Origin: Ectobius pallidus
Taxonomy: Eukaryota; Arthropoda; Insecta; Blattodea; Ectobiidae
DNA length: 64,000 bases
Assembly: GCA_964059195.1 (NCBI GenBank)
Contig: CAXKWD010000015.1
Coordinates: 434,001 to 498,000, forward strand
Direction: 5' to 3'
Shown here: piece after piece, positions 41,054-53,914 of the stretch
How positions within the stretch are numbered: the stretch's first letter is position 1
How the letters are laid out: every line of letters starts with the position of its first letter
Notes under the pieces: model-generated
Seen by the model: only the letters and a program-made list of their open reading frames with translations
What the model was told of the DNA's origin: nothing
Database searches by the model: none
Made by a program: the position numbers and the translations under genes

Positions 41054-41547
41054 ATTAAAAATGACATTGCTAAGCAACAGATCTTTTTGATGACATTGCT
41101 AGGCAACAGTTTCCGGTTTAGACTGGCATGGCTAGGCAAAACTTTCGTGATAGAAAAATTACATTGTTAGGCAGCCAAATAGTATTTAAAAATTACATTG
41201 CTAGGAAAAAGTTTCGTCTTTGAATAATGCATTGAAATGTAAAAGTTTGGTGTCTGAAATTGAAATAGCTACGCAACAGTATATATTTTAAAAGTTTATA
41301 ATAGGTAGCAATATTGTGTTTATAAATGACATTGCTAAGAAATGTTATTTTTTATGACATTGCTAGGCAACAGTTTCCGGTTTAAAATGGCATTGCTAGG
41401 CAACACTTTCGTGTTAAAACTCATTGCTAGGCAACAGTATTCTTTCTATTCAAGCAAAATTTACAACCCATGTTTTGCCATTAGCATTTCACCGATATTT
41501 TCATTGTATGTATTGATCATGGAGGGATTAAAAACTATTCCTTATAG

Positions 41548-42638
41548 ATGACATTCCTAGGCAACTGTTTCGTATTTGGAGATGGCATTGCTAAGCTAAA
41601 GTTTCTTGTTCAAAATGTCAATGCTAAGCAACAGTCAGGTGTTTTAAAAACTTCATTGCTAAGCAACAGTTTCCGGTTTAGACTGGCATCGCTAGGCAAC
41701 ACTTTTGTGATGGAAAAATCTAATTGTTAGGCAGCCAAATTGTCTTTAAAAGTTACATTGCTAGGAAAAGTTACGACTTTGAAAAATGCATTGAAAGGTA
41801 AAGGTTTTGTGTCAGAAATATACATTGCTCCGCAACAGTATCTTTTTTTAGAAGCTTTTAATAGGTAGCAATATTATGTTTAAAAATGACATTGCTAAGC
41901 AACAGATCTTTTTGATAACATTGCTAGGCAACAGTTTCCGGTTTAGACTGTCATGGCTAGGCAAAACATTCGTGATAGAAAAATTACATTGTTAGGCAGC
42001 CAAATTGTATTTAAAAATTACATTGCTAGGAAAAAGTTTCTCTTTGAAAAATGCATTGAAATGTAAAAGTTTTGTGTCTGAAATTGACATTGCTACGCAA
42101 CAGTATATTTTTTTAAAAGTTTATAATAGGTAGTAATATTGTGTTTAAAAATGACATTGCTAAGCAACAGTTCTTTTTGACGACATTGCTAGGCAACAGT
42201 TCCCGGTTTAAAATGGCATGGCTAGGCAAAACTTTCGTGATAGAAAAATTACATTGTTAGGCAGACAAATAGTATTTAAAAATTACATTGCTAGGAAAAC
42301 GATTCGTCTTCGAATAATGCATTGAAATGTAAACGTTTTGTGTCTGAAATTGACATAGCTACGCAACATTATATATTTTAAAAGTTTATAAACGTAGCAA
42401 TATTGTGTTTATAAATGACATTGCTAAGAAAAGTTATTTTTTATGACATTGCTTGGCAACAGTTTCCGGTTTAAAATGGCATTGCTAGGCAACACTTTCG
42501 TGTTTTAAAACTCATTGCTAGGCAACAGTATTCTTTCTGTTCAAGCAAAATTTACAACCCATGTTTTGCCATTAGCATTTCACCGATATTTTCATTGTAT
42601 GTATTGATCATTGAGGGATTAAAAACTATTCCTTATAG
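41548..42638. repeat. Chimeric 1091-bp monomer, first type
   Basis: Block starts are at 41,863, 42,128 and 42,392, so the monomer has one extra 264-265-bp block. It begins like the monomer at 29,985 and, within TGGCAT at 42,214-42,219, passes to sequence matching the monomer at 30,813 from about 31,219, including AACGTAGCAAT. Equivalent readings are a 265-bp gain in one monomer or a ~562-bp loss joining two. Confidence 0.85.
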
Positions 42639-43467
42639 ATGACATTGCTAGGCAACAGTTTCGTATTTGGAGATGGCATTGCTAAGCTACAGTTTCTTGT
42701 TCAAAATGTCAATGCTAAGCAACAGTCAGGTGTTTTAAAAACTTCATTGCTAAGCAACAGTTTCCGGTTTAGACTGGCATCGCTAGGCAACACTTTTGTG
42801 ATAGAAATATCTAATTGTTAGGCAGCCAAATTGTCTTTAAAAGTTACATTGCTAGGAAAAGTTACGACTTTGAAAAATGCATTGAAAGGTAAAGGTTTTG
42901 TGTCAGAAATTGACATTGCTCCGCAACAGTATCTTTTTTTAAAAGCTTTTAGTAGGTAGCAATATTATGTTTAAAAATGACATTGCTAAGCAACAGATCT
43001 TTTTTGATGACATTGCTAGGCAACAGTTTCCGGTTTAGACTGGCATGGCTAGGCAAAATTTTCGTGATAGAAAAATTACATTGTTAGGCAGCCAAATTGT
43101 ATTTAAAAATTACGTTGCTAGGAAAAAGTTTCACTTTGAAAAATGCATTGAAATGTAAAAGTTTTGTGTCTGAAATTGACATTGCTACGCAACAGTATAT
43201 TTTTTTAAAAGTTTATAATATGTAGCAATATTGTGTTTAAAAATGACATTGCTAAGCAACAGTTCTTTTTGGCGACATTACTAGGCAACAGTTCCCGGTT
43301 TAAAATGGCATTGCTAGGCAACACTTTCGTGTTTTAAAACAAATTGCTAGGCAACAGTATTCTTTCTATCTAAGCAAAATTTACAACCCATGTTTTGAAA
43401 TTAGCATTTCACCGATATTTTCATTGTATGTATTGATCATTGAGGGATTAAAAACTATTCCTTATAG
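42639..43467. repeat. Transition monomer (829 bp)
   Basis: The first half is the GATAGAAATATC type seen at 23,378 and 33,288, with AAAATTTTCGTG. An extra T lies in CTTTTTTGATG near 42,998. From about 43,016 it belongs to the 5,225-bp repeat, with TACGTTGCTAGG and, further on, AATATGTAGCAAT, TTTTGGCGAC and AAACAAATTGC. Confidence 0.78.
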
Positions 43468-46400
43468 ATGACATTGCTAGGCAACAGTATCGTATTTGGA
43501 GATGGCATTGCTAAGCTACAGTTTCTTGTTCAAGATGTCAATGCTAAGCAACAGTCAGGTGTTTTAAAAACTTCATTGCTAAGCAACAGTTTCCGGTTTA
43601 AACTGGCATCGCTAGGCAACACTTTTGTGATAGAAAAATCTAATTGTTAGGCAGCCAAATTGTCTTTAAAAGTTACATTGCTAGCAAAAGTTACGACTTT
43701 GAAAAATGCATTGAAAGGTAAAGGTTTTGTGTCAGAAATTGACATTGCTCCGCAACAGTATCTTTTTTTAAAAGCTTTTAATAGGTAGCAATATTATGTT
43801 TAAAAATGACATTGCTAAGCAACAGATCTTTTGATGACATTGCTAGTCAACAGTTTCTGGTTTAGACTGGCATGGCTAGGCAAAACGTTCGTGATAGAAA
43901 AATTACATTGTTAGGCAGCCAAATAGTATTTAAAAATTACATTGCTAGGAAAAAGTTTCGTCTTTGAATAATGCATTGAAATGTAAAAGTTTTGTGTCTG
44001 AAATTGACATAGCTACGCAACAGTATATATTTTAAAAGTTTATAATAGGTAGCAATATTGTGTTTATAAATGACATTGCTAAGAAAAGTTATTTTTTATG
44101 ACATGGCTAGGCAACAGTTTCCGGTTTAAAATGGCATTGCTAGGCAACACTTTCGTGTTTTAAAACTCATTGCTAGGCAACAGTATTCTTTCTATTCAAG
44201 CAAAATTTACAACCCATGTTTTGCCATTAGCATTTCACCGATATTTTCATTGTATGTATTGATCATTGAGGGATTAAAAACTATTCCTTATAGATGACAT
44301 TGCTAGGCAACAGTTTCGTATTTGGAGATGGCATTGCTAAGCTACAGTTTCTTGTTCAAGATGTCAATGCTAAGCAACAGTCAGGTGTTTTAAAAACTTC
44401 ATTGCTAAGCAACAGTTTCCGGTTTAGACTGACATCGCTAGGCAACACTTTTGTGATAGAAAAATCTAATTGTTAGGCAGCCAAATTGTCTTTAAAAGTT
44501 ACATTGCTAGGAAAAGTTACGACTTTGAAAAATGCATTGAAAGGTAAAGGATTTTTGGCAGAAATTGACATTGCTACGCAACAGTATCTTTTTTTAAAAG
44601 CTTTTAATAGGTAGCAATATTATGTTTAAGAATGACATTGCTAAGCAACAGATCTTTTTGATGACATTGCTAGGCAACAGTTTCCGGTTTAGACTGGCAT
44701 GGCTAGGCAAAACTTTCGTGATAGAAAAATTACATTGTAAGGAAGCCAAATTGTATTTAAAAATTACATTGCTAGGAAAAAGTTTCACTTTGAAAAATGC
44801 ATTGAAATGTAAAAGTTTGTGTCTGAAATTGACATTGCTACGCAACAGTATATTTTTTTAAAAGTTTATAATATGTAGCAATATTGTGTTTAAAAATGAC
44901 ATTGCTAAGCAACAGTTCTTTTTGGCGACATTTCTAGGCAACAGTTCCCGGTTTAAAATTGCATTGCTAGGCAACACTTTCGTGTTTTAAAACAAATTGC
45001 TAGGCAACAGTATTCTTTCTATCTAAGCAAAATTTACAACCCATGTTTTGAAATTAGCATTTCACCGATATTTTCATTGTATGTATTGATCATTGAGGGA
45101 TTAAAAACTATTCCTTATAGATGACATTGCTAGGCAACAGTTTCGTATTTGGAGATGGCATTGCTAAGCTACAGTTTCTTGTTCAAGATGTCAATGCTAA
45201 GCAACAGTCAGGTGTTTTAAAAACTTCATTGCTAAGCAACAGTTTCCGGTTTAAACTGGCATCGCTAGGCAACACTTTTGTGATAGAAAAATCTAATTGT
45301 TAGGCAGCCAAATTGTCTTTAAAAGTTACATTGCTAGCAAAAGTTACGACTTTGAAAAATGCATTGAAAGGTAAAGGTTTTGTGTCAGAAATTGACATTG
45401 CTCCGCAACAGTATCTTTTTTTAAAAGCTTTTAATAGGTAGCAATATTATGTTTAAAAATGACATTGCTAAGCAACAGATCTTTTGATGACATTGCTAGT
45501 CAACAGTTTCTGGTTTAGACTGGCATGGCTAGGCAAAACGTTCGTGATAGAAAAATTACATTGTTAGGCAGCCAAATAGTATTTAAAAATTACATTGCTA
45601 GGAAAAAGTTTCGTCTTTGAATAATGCATTGAAATGTAAAAGTTTTGTGTCTGAAATTGACATAGCTACGCAACAGTATATATTTTAAAAGTTTATAATA
45701 GGTAGCAATATTGTGTTTATAAATGACATTGCTAAGAAAAGTTATTTTTTATGACATGGCTAGGCAACAGTTTCCGGTTTAAAATGGCATTGCTAGGCAA
45801 CACTTTCGTGTTTTAAAACTCATTGCTAGGCAACAGTATTCTTTCTGTTCAAGCAAAATTTACAACCCATGTTTTGCCATTAGCATTTCACCGATATTTT
45901 CATTGTATGTATTGATCATTGAGGGATTAAAAACTATTCCTTATAGATGACATTGCTAGGCAACAGTTTCGTATTTGGAGATGGCATTGCTAAGCTACAG
46001 TTTCTTGTTCAAGATGTCAATGCTAAGCAACAGTCAGGTGTTTTAAAAACTTCATTGCTAAGCAACAGTTTCCGGTTTAGACTGGCATCGCTAGGCAACA
46101 CTTTTGTGATAGAAAAATCTAATTGTTAGGCAGCCAAATTGTCTTTAAAAGTTACATTGCTAGGAAAAGTTACGACTTTGAAAAATGCATTGAAAGGTAA
46201 AGGATTTTTGGCAGAAATTGACATTGCTACGCAACAGTATCTTTTTTTAAAAGCTTTTAATAGGTAGCAATATTATGTTTAAGAATGACATTGCTAAGCA
46301 ACAGATCTTTTTGATGACATTGCTAGGCAACAGTTTCCGGTTTAGACTGGCATGGCTAGGCAAAACTTTCGTGATAGAAAAATTACATTGTAAGGAAGCC

Positions 46401-48240
46401 AAATTGTATTTAAAAATTACATTGCTAGGAAAAAGTTTCACTTTGAAAAATGCATTGAAATGTAAAAGTTTGTGTCTGAAATTGACATTGCTACGCAACA
46501 GTATATTTTTTTAAAAGTTTATAATAGGTAGCAATGTTGTGTTTAAAAATGACATTGCTAAGCAACAGTTCTTTTTGACGACATTGATAGGCAACAGTTC
46601 CCGGTTTAAAATGGCATTGCTAGGCAACACTTTCGTGTTTTAAAACTCATTGCTAGGCAACAGTATTCTTTCTGTTCAAGCAAAATTTACAACCCATGTT
46701 TTGCCATTAGCATTTCACCGATATTTTCATTGTATGTATTGATCATTGAGGGATTAAAAACTATTCCTTATAGATGACATTGCTAGGCAACAGTTTCGTA
46801 TTTGGAGATGGCATTGCTAAGCTACAGTTTCTTGTTCAAGATGTCAATGCTAAGCAACAGTCAGGTGTTTTAAAAACTTCGTTGCTAAGCAACAGTTTCC
46901 GGTTTAGACTGTCATCGCTAGGCAACACTTTTGTGATAGAAAAATCTAATTGTTAGGCAGCCAAATTGTCTTTAAAAGTTACATTGCTAGGAAAAGTTAC
47001 GACTTTGAAAAATGCATTGAAAGGTAAAGGTTTTGTGTCAGAAATTGACATTGCTCCGCAACAGTATCTTTTTTTAAAAACTTTTAATAAGTAGCAATAT
47101 TATGTTTAAAAATGACATTGCTAAGCAACAGATCTTTTTGATGACATTGCTAGGCAACAGTTTCCGGTTTAGACTGGCATGGCTAGGCAAAACTTTCGTG
47201 ATAGAAAAATTACATTGTTAGGCAGCCAAATAGTATTTAAAAATTACATTGCTAGGAAAAAGTTTCGTCTTCGAATAATGCATTGAAACGTAAACGTTTT
47301 GTGTCTGAAATTGACATAGCTACGCAACAGTATATACTTTAAAAGTTTATAATAGGTAGCAATATTGTGTTTATAAATGACATTGCTAAGAAAAGTTATT
47401 TTTTATGACATTGCTAGGCAACAGTTTCCGGTTTAGACTGGCATGGCTAGGCAAAACTTTCGTGATAGAAAAATTACATTGTTAGGCAGCCAAATAGTAT
47501 TTAAAAATTACATTGCTAGGAAAAAGTTTCGTCTTCGAATAATGCATTGAAATGTAAACGTTTTGTGTCGGAAATTGACATAGCTACGCAACAGTATATA
47601 TTTTAAAAGTTTATAATAGGTAGCAATATTGTGTTTATAAATGACATTGCTAAGAAAAGTTATTTTTTATGACATTGCTAGGCAACAGTTTCCGGTTTAA
47701 AATGGCATTGCTAGGCAACACTTTCGTGTTTTAAAACTCATTGCTAGGCAACAGTATTCTTTCTGTTCAAGCAAAATTTACAACCCATGTTTTGCCATTA
47801 GCATTTCACCGATATTTTCATTGTATGTATTGATCATTGAGGGATTAAAAACTATTCCTTATAGATGACATTGCTAGGCAACAGTTTCGTATTTGGAGAT
47901 GGCATTGCTAAGCTACAGTTCCTTGTTCAAAATGTCAATGCTAAGCAACAGTCAGGTGTTTTAAAAACTTCATTGCTAAGCAACAGTTTCCGGTTTAGAC
48001 TGGCATCGCTAGGCAACACTTTTGTGATAGAAAAAATTTAATTGTTGGCAGCCAAATTGTCTTTAAAAGTTACATTGCTAGGAAAAGTTACGACTTTGAA
48101 AAATGCATTGAAAGGTAAAGGTTTTTTGTCCGAAATTGACATTGCTACGCAACAGTATCTTTTTTTAAAAGCTTTTAATAGGTAGCAATATTATGTTTAA
48201 GAATGACATTGCTAACCAACAGATCTTTTTGATGACTTTT
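43016..48240. repeat. 5,225-bp HOR, copy 1
   Basis: Contains monomer starts 43,468, 44,294, 45,121, 45,947, 46,774 (1091 bp) and 47,865. Each has a counterpart exactly 5,225 bp later. Inside, 43,468-45,120 and 45,121-46,773 are themselves a 1,653-bp dimer repeat that differs at a few bases (AGTATCG against AGTTTCG; GACTGACATCG against GACTGGCATCG). Subtype markers not seen elsewhere include AGATCTTTTGATGAC, TAGTCAACAG, GTAAGGAAGCC and CTATCTAAGC. Confidence 0.88.
46774..47864. repeat. Chimeric 1091-bp monomer, second type, copy 1
   Basis: Block starts are at 47,089, 47,354 and 47,618, so one block is extra. The middle block starts as a third-position block (TTTATAAATGAC, AAGAAAAGTTATTTTTTATG) and switches at 47,404-47,434 to a first-position block (GGTTTAGACTGGCATGG). 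It lacks the HindIII site and reads AATAAGTAGCAAT at its first block start. It formed separately from the one at 41,548. Confidence 0.85.
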
Positions 48241-51200
48241 CTAGGCAACAGTTTCCGGTTTAGACTGGCATGGCTAGGCAAAATTTTCGTGATAGAAAAA
48301 TTACATTGTTAGGCAGCCAAATTGTATTTAAAAATTACGTTGCTAGGAAAAAGTTTCACTTTGAAAAATGCATTGAAATGTAAAAGTTTTGTGTCTGAAA
48401 TTGACATTGCTACGCAACAGTATATTTTTTTAAAAGTTTATAATATGTAGCAATATTGTGTTTAAAAATGACATTGCTAAGCAACAGTTCTTTTTGGCGA
48501 CATTTCTAGGCAACAGTTCCCGGTTTAAAATGGCATTGCTAGGCAACACTTTCGTGTTTTAAAACAAATTGCTAGGCAACAGTATTCTTTCTATCTAAGC
48601 AAAATTTACAACCCATGTTTTGAAATTAGCATTTCACCGATATTTTCATTGTATGTATTGATCATTGAGGGATTAAAAACTATTCCTTATAGATGACATT
48701 GCTAGGCAACAGTATCGTATTTGGAGATGGCATTGCTAAGCTACAGTTTCTTGTTCAAGATGTCAATGCTAAGCAACAGTCAGGTGTTTTAAAAACTTCA
48801 TTGCTAAGCAACAGTTTCCGGTTTAAACTGGCATCGCTAGGCAACACTTTTGTGATAGAAAAATCTAATTGTTAGGCAGCCAAATTGTCTTTAAAAGTTA
48901 CATTGCTAGCAAAAGTTACGACTTTGAAAAATGCATTGAAAGGTAAAGGTTTTGTGTCAGAAATTGACATTGCTCCGCAACAGTATCTTTTTTTAAAAGC
49001 TTTTAATAGGTAGCAATATTATGTTTAAAAATGACATTGCTAAGCAACAGATCTTTTGATGACATTGCTAGTCAACAGTTTCTGGTTTAGACTGGCATGG
49101 CTAGGCAAAACGTTCGTGATAGAAAAATTACATTGTTAGGCAGCCAAATAGTATTTAAAAATTACATTGCTAGGAAAAAGTTTCGTCTTTGAATAATGCA
49201 TTGAAATGTAAAAGTTTTGTGTCTGAAATTGACATAGCTACGCAACAGTATATATTTTAAAAGTTTATAATAGGTAGCAATATTGTGTTTATAAATGACA
49301 TTGCTAAGAAAAGTTATTTTTTATGACATGGCTAGGCAACAGTTTCCGGTTTAAAATGGCATTGCTAGGCAACACTTTCGTGTTTTAAAACTCATTGCTA
49401 GGCAACAGTATTCTTTCTATTCAAGCAAAATTTACAACCCATGTTTTGCCATTAGCATTTCACCGATATTTTCATTGTATGTATTGATCATTGAGGGATT
49501 AAAAACTATTCCTTATAGATGACATTGCTAGGCAACAGTTTCGTATTTGGAGATGGCATTGCTAAGCTACAGTTTCTTGTTCAAGATGTCAATGCTAAGC
49601 AACAGTCAGGTGTTTTAAAAACTTCATTGCTAAGCAACAGTTTCCGGTTTAGACTGACATCGCTAGGCAACACTTTTGTGATAGAAAAATCTAATTGTTA
49701 GGCAGCCAAATTGTCTTTAAAAGTTACATTGCTAGGAAAAGTTACGACTTTGAAAAATGCATTGAAAGGTAAAGGATTTTTGGCAGAAATTGACATTGCT
49801 ACGCAACAGTATCTTTTTTTAAAAGCTTTTAATAGGTAGCAATATTATGTTTAAGAATGACATTGCTAAGCAACAGATCTTTTTGATGACATTGCTAGGC
49901 AACAGTTTCCGGTTTAGACTGGCATGGCTAGGCAAAACTTTCGTGATAGAAAAATTACATTGTAAGGAAGCCAAATTGTATTTAAAAATTACATTGCTAG
50001 GAAAAAGTTTCACTTTGAAAAATGCATTGAAATGTAAAAGTTTGTGTCTGAAATTGACATTGCTACGCAACAGTATATTTTTTTAAAAGTTTATAATATG
50101 TAGCAATATTGTGTTTAAAAATGACATTGCTAAGCAACAGTTCTTTTTGGCGACATTTCTAGGCAACAGTTCCCGGTTTAAAATTGCATTGCTAGGCAAC
50201 ACTTTCGTGTTTTAAAACAAATTGCTAGGCAACAGTATTCTTTCTATCTAAGCAAAATTTACAACCCATGTTTTGAAATTAGCATTTCACCGATATTTTC
50301 ATTGTATGTATTGATCATTGAGGGATTAAAAACTATTCCTTATAGATGACATTGCTAGGCAACAGTTTCGTATTTGGAGATGGCATTGCTAAGCTACAGT
50401 TTCTTGTTCAAGATGTCAATGCTAAGCAACAGTCAGGTGTTTTAAAAACTTCATTGCTAAGCAACAGTTTCCGGTTTAAACTGGCATCGCTAGGCAACAC
50501 TTTTGTGATAGAAAAATCTAATTGTTAGGCAGCCAAATTGTCTTTAAAAGTTACATTGCTAGCAAAAGTTACGACTTTGAAAAATGCATTGAAAGGTAAA
50601 GGTTTTGTGTCAGAAATTGACATTGCTCCGCAACAGTATCTTTTTTTAAAAGCTTTTAATAGGTAGCAATATTATGTTTAAAAATGACATTGCTAAGCAA
50701 CAGATCTTTTGATGACATTGCTAGTCAACAGTTTCTGGTTTAGACTGGCATGGCTAGGCAAAACGTTCGTGATAGAAAAATTACATTGTTAGGCAGCCAA
50801 ATAGTATTTAAAAATTACATTGCTAGGAAAAAGTTTCGTCTTTGAATAATGCATTGAAATGTAAAAGTTTTGTGTCTGAAATTGACATAGCTACGCAACA
50901 GTATATATTTTAAAAGTTTATAATAGGTAGCAATATTGTGTTTATAAATGACATTGCTAAGAAAAGTTATTTTTTATGACATGGCTAGGCAACAGTTTCC
51001 GGTTTAAAATGGCATTGCTAGGCAACACTTTCGTGTTTTAAAACTCATTGCTAGGCAACAGTATTCTTTCTGTTCAAGCAAAATTTACAACCCATGTTTT
51101 GCCATTAGCATTTCACCGATATTTTCATTGTATGTATTGATCATTGAGGGATTAAAAACTATTCCTTATAGATGACATTGCTAGGCAACAGTTTCGTATT

Positions 51201-53465
51201 TGGAGATGGCATTGCTAAGCTACAGTTTCTTGTTCAAGATGTCAATGCTAAGCAACAGTCAGGTGTTTTAAAAACTTCATTGCTAAGCAACAGTTTCCGG
51301 TTTAGACTGGCATCGCTAGGCAACACTTTTGTGATAGAAAAATCTAATTGTTAGGCAGCCAAATTGTCTTTAAAAGTTACATTGCTAGGAAAAGTTACGA
51401 CTTTGAAAAATGCATTGAAAGGTAAAGGATTTTTGGCAGAAATTGACATTGCTACGCAACAGTATCTTTTTTTAAAAGCTTTTAATAGGTAGCAATATTA
51501 TGTTTAAGAATGACATTGCTAAGCAACAGATCTTTTTGATGACATTGCTAGGCAACAGTTTCCGGTTTAGACTGGCATGGCTAGGCAAAACTTTCGTGAT
51601 AGAAAAATTACATTGTAAGGAAGCCAAATTGTATTTAAAAATTACATTGCTAGGAAAAAGTTTCACTTTGAAAAATGCATTGAAATGTAAAAGTTTGTGT
51701 CTGAAATTGACATTGCTACGCAACAGTATATTTTTTTAAAAGTTTATAATAGGTAGCAATGTTGTGTTTAAAAATGACATTGCTAAGCAACAGTTCTTTT
51801 TGACGACATTGATAGGCAACAGTTCCCGGTTTAAAATGGCATTGCTAGGCAACACTTTCGTGTTTTAAAACTCATTGCTAGGCAACAGTATTCTTTCTGT
51901 TCAAGCAAAATTTACAACCCATGTTTTGCCATTAGCATTTCACCGATATTTTCATTGTATGTATTGATCATTGAGGGATTAAAAACTATTCCTTATAGAT
52001 GACATTGCTAGGCAACAGTTTCGTATTTGGAGATGGCATTGCTAAGCTACAGTTTCTTGTTCAAGATGTCAATGCTAAGCAACAGTCAGGTGTTTTAAAA
52101 ACTTCGTTGCTAAGCAACAGTTTCCGGTTTAGACTGTCATCGCTAGGCAACACTTTTGTGATAGAAAAATCTAATTGTTAGGCAGCCAAATTGTCTTTAA
52201 AAGTTACATTGCTAGGAAAAGTTACGACTTTGAAAAATGCATTGAAAGGTAAAGGTTTTGTGTCAGAAATTGACATTGCTCCGCAACAGTATCTTTTTTT
52301 AAAAACTTTTAATAAGTAGCAATATTATGTTTAAAAATGACATTGCTAAGCAACAGATCTTTTTGATGACATTGCTAGGCAACAGTTTCCGGTTTAGACT
52401 GGCATGGCTAGGCAAAACTTTCGTGATAGAAAAATTACATTGTTAGGCAGCCAAATAGTATTTAAAAATTACATTGCTAGGAAAAAGTTTCGTCTTCGAA
52501 TAATGCATTGAAACGTAAACGTTTTGTGTCTGAAATTGACATAGCTACGCAACAGTATATACTTTAAAAGTTTATAATAGGTAGCAATATTGTGTTTATA
52601 AATGACATTGCTAAGAAAAGTTATTTTTTATGACATTGCTAGGCAACAGTTTCCGGTTTAGACTGGCATGGCTAGGCAAAACTTTCGTGATAGAAAAATT
52701 ACATTGTTAGGCAGCCAAATAGTATTTAAAAATTACATTGCTAGGAAAAAGTTTCGTCTTCGAATAATGCATTGAAATGTAAACGTTTTGTGTCGGAAAT
52801 TGACATAGCTACGCAACAGTATATATTTTAAAAGTTTATAATAGGTAGCAATATTGTGTTTATAAATGACATTGCTAAGAAAAGTTATTTTTTATGACAT
52901 TGCTAGGCAACAGTTTCCGGTTTAAAATGGCATTGCTAGGCAACACTTTCGTGTTTTAAAACTCATTGCTAGGCAACAGTATTCTTTCTGTTCAAGCAAA
53001 ATTTACAACCCATGTTTTGCCATTAGCATTTCACCGATATTTTCATTGTATGTATTGATCATTGAGGGATTAAAAACTATTCCTTATAGATGACATTGCT
53101 AGGCAACAGTTTCGTATTTGGAGATGGCATTGCTAAGCTACAGTTCCTTGTTCAAAATGTCAATGCTAAGCAACAGTCAGGTGTTTTAAAAACTTCATTG
53201 CTAAGCAACAGTTTCCGGTTTAGACTGGCATCGCTAGGCAACACTTTTGTGATAGAAAAAATTTAATTGTTGGCAGCCAAATTGTCTTTAAAAGTTACAT
53301 TGCTAGGAAAAGTTACGACTTTGAAAAATGCATTGAAAGGTAAAGGTTTTTTGTCCGAAATTGACATTGCTACGCAACAGTATCTTTTTTTAAAAGCTTT
53401 TAATAGGTAGCAATATTATGTTTAAGAATGACATTGCTAACCAACAGATCTTTTTGATGACTTTT
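48241..53465. repeat. 5,225-bp HOR, copy 2
   Basis: Monomer starts 48,693, 49,519, 50,346, 51,172, 51,999 (1091 bp) and 53,090. Nearly identical to copy 1. The one substitution I noticed is A at 43,280 against T at 48,505. The match ends between 53,466 and 53,508: position 53,509 is C where copy 1 has T at 48,284. Confidence 0.88.
51999..53089. repeat. Chimeric 1091-bp monomer, second type, copy 2
   Basis: The counterpart of the monomer at 46,774, 5,225 bp further on, with the same block starts (52,314, 52,579, 52,843) and the same junction. It was copied with the HOR and is not a new event. Confidence 0.87.
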
Positions 53466-53914
53466 CTAGGCAACAGTTTCCGGTTTAGACTGGCATGGCT
53501 AGGCAAAACTTTCGTGATAGAAAAATTACATTGTTAGGCAGCCAAATAGTATTTAAAAATTACATTGCTAGGAAAAAGTTTCGTCTTTGAATAATGCATT
53601 GAAATGTAAAAGTTTGGTGTCTGAAATTGACATAGCTACGCAACAGTATATATTTTAAAAGTTTATAATAGGTAGCAATATTGTGTTTATAAATGACATT
53701 GCTAAGAAAAGTTATTTTTTATGACATTGCTAGGCAACAGTTTCCGGTTTAAAATGGCATTGCTAGGCAACACTTTCGTGTTAAAACTCATTGCTAGGCA
53801 ACAGTATTCTTTCTATTCAAGCAAAATTTACAACCCATGTTTTGCCATTAGCATTTCACCGATATTTTCATTGTATGTATTGATCATGGAGGGATTAAAA
53901 ACTATTCCTTATAG

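Larger units (their letters stand above)
31400..42215. repeat. 9.9-kb-spaced segment, copy 2, with an extra dimer
   Basis: Monomers at 31,638, 32,463, 33,288, 34,116, 34,941, 35,768, 36,594, 37,419, 38,247 and 39,071 follow copy 1. Then 39,899 and 40,723 form an added dimer, and 41,548 resumes. Copy 2 carries its own later changes, such as AAACTGTTCC (37,405), GGCACTGC (37,456) and AGGAAGCC (37,601). It ends inside the chimeric monomer at 42,214-42,219. Confidence 0.8.

Noticed and set aside
44594..44845. Reverse-strand open frames of 68-83 codons (also near 4,862, 10,640, 15,595, 46,247 and others)
   Set aside because: They lie in the 265-bp block or across its boundary, opposite equally open forward frames, and appear only in subtypes where a stop happens to be lost.
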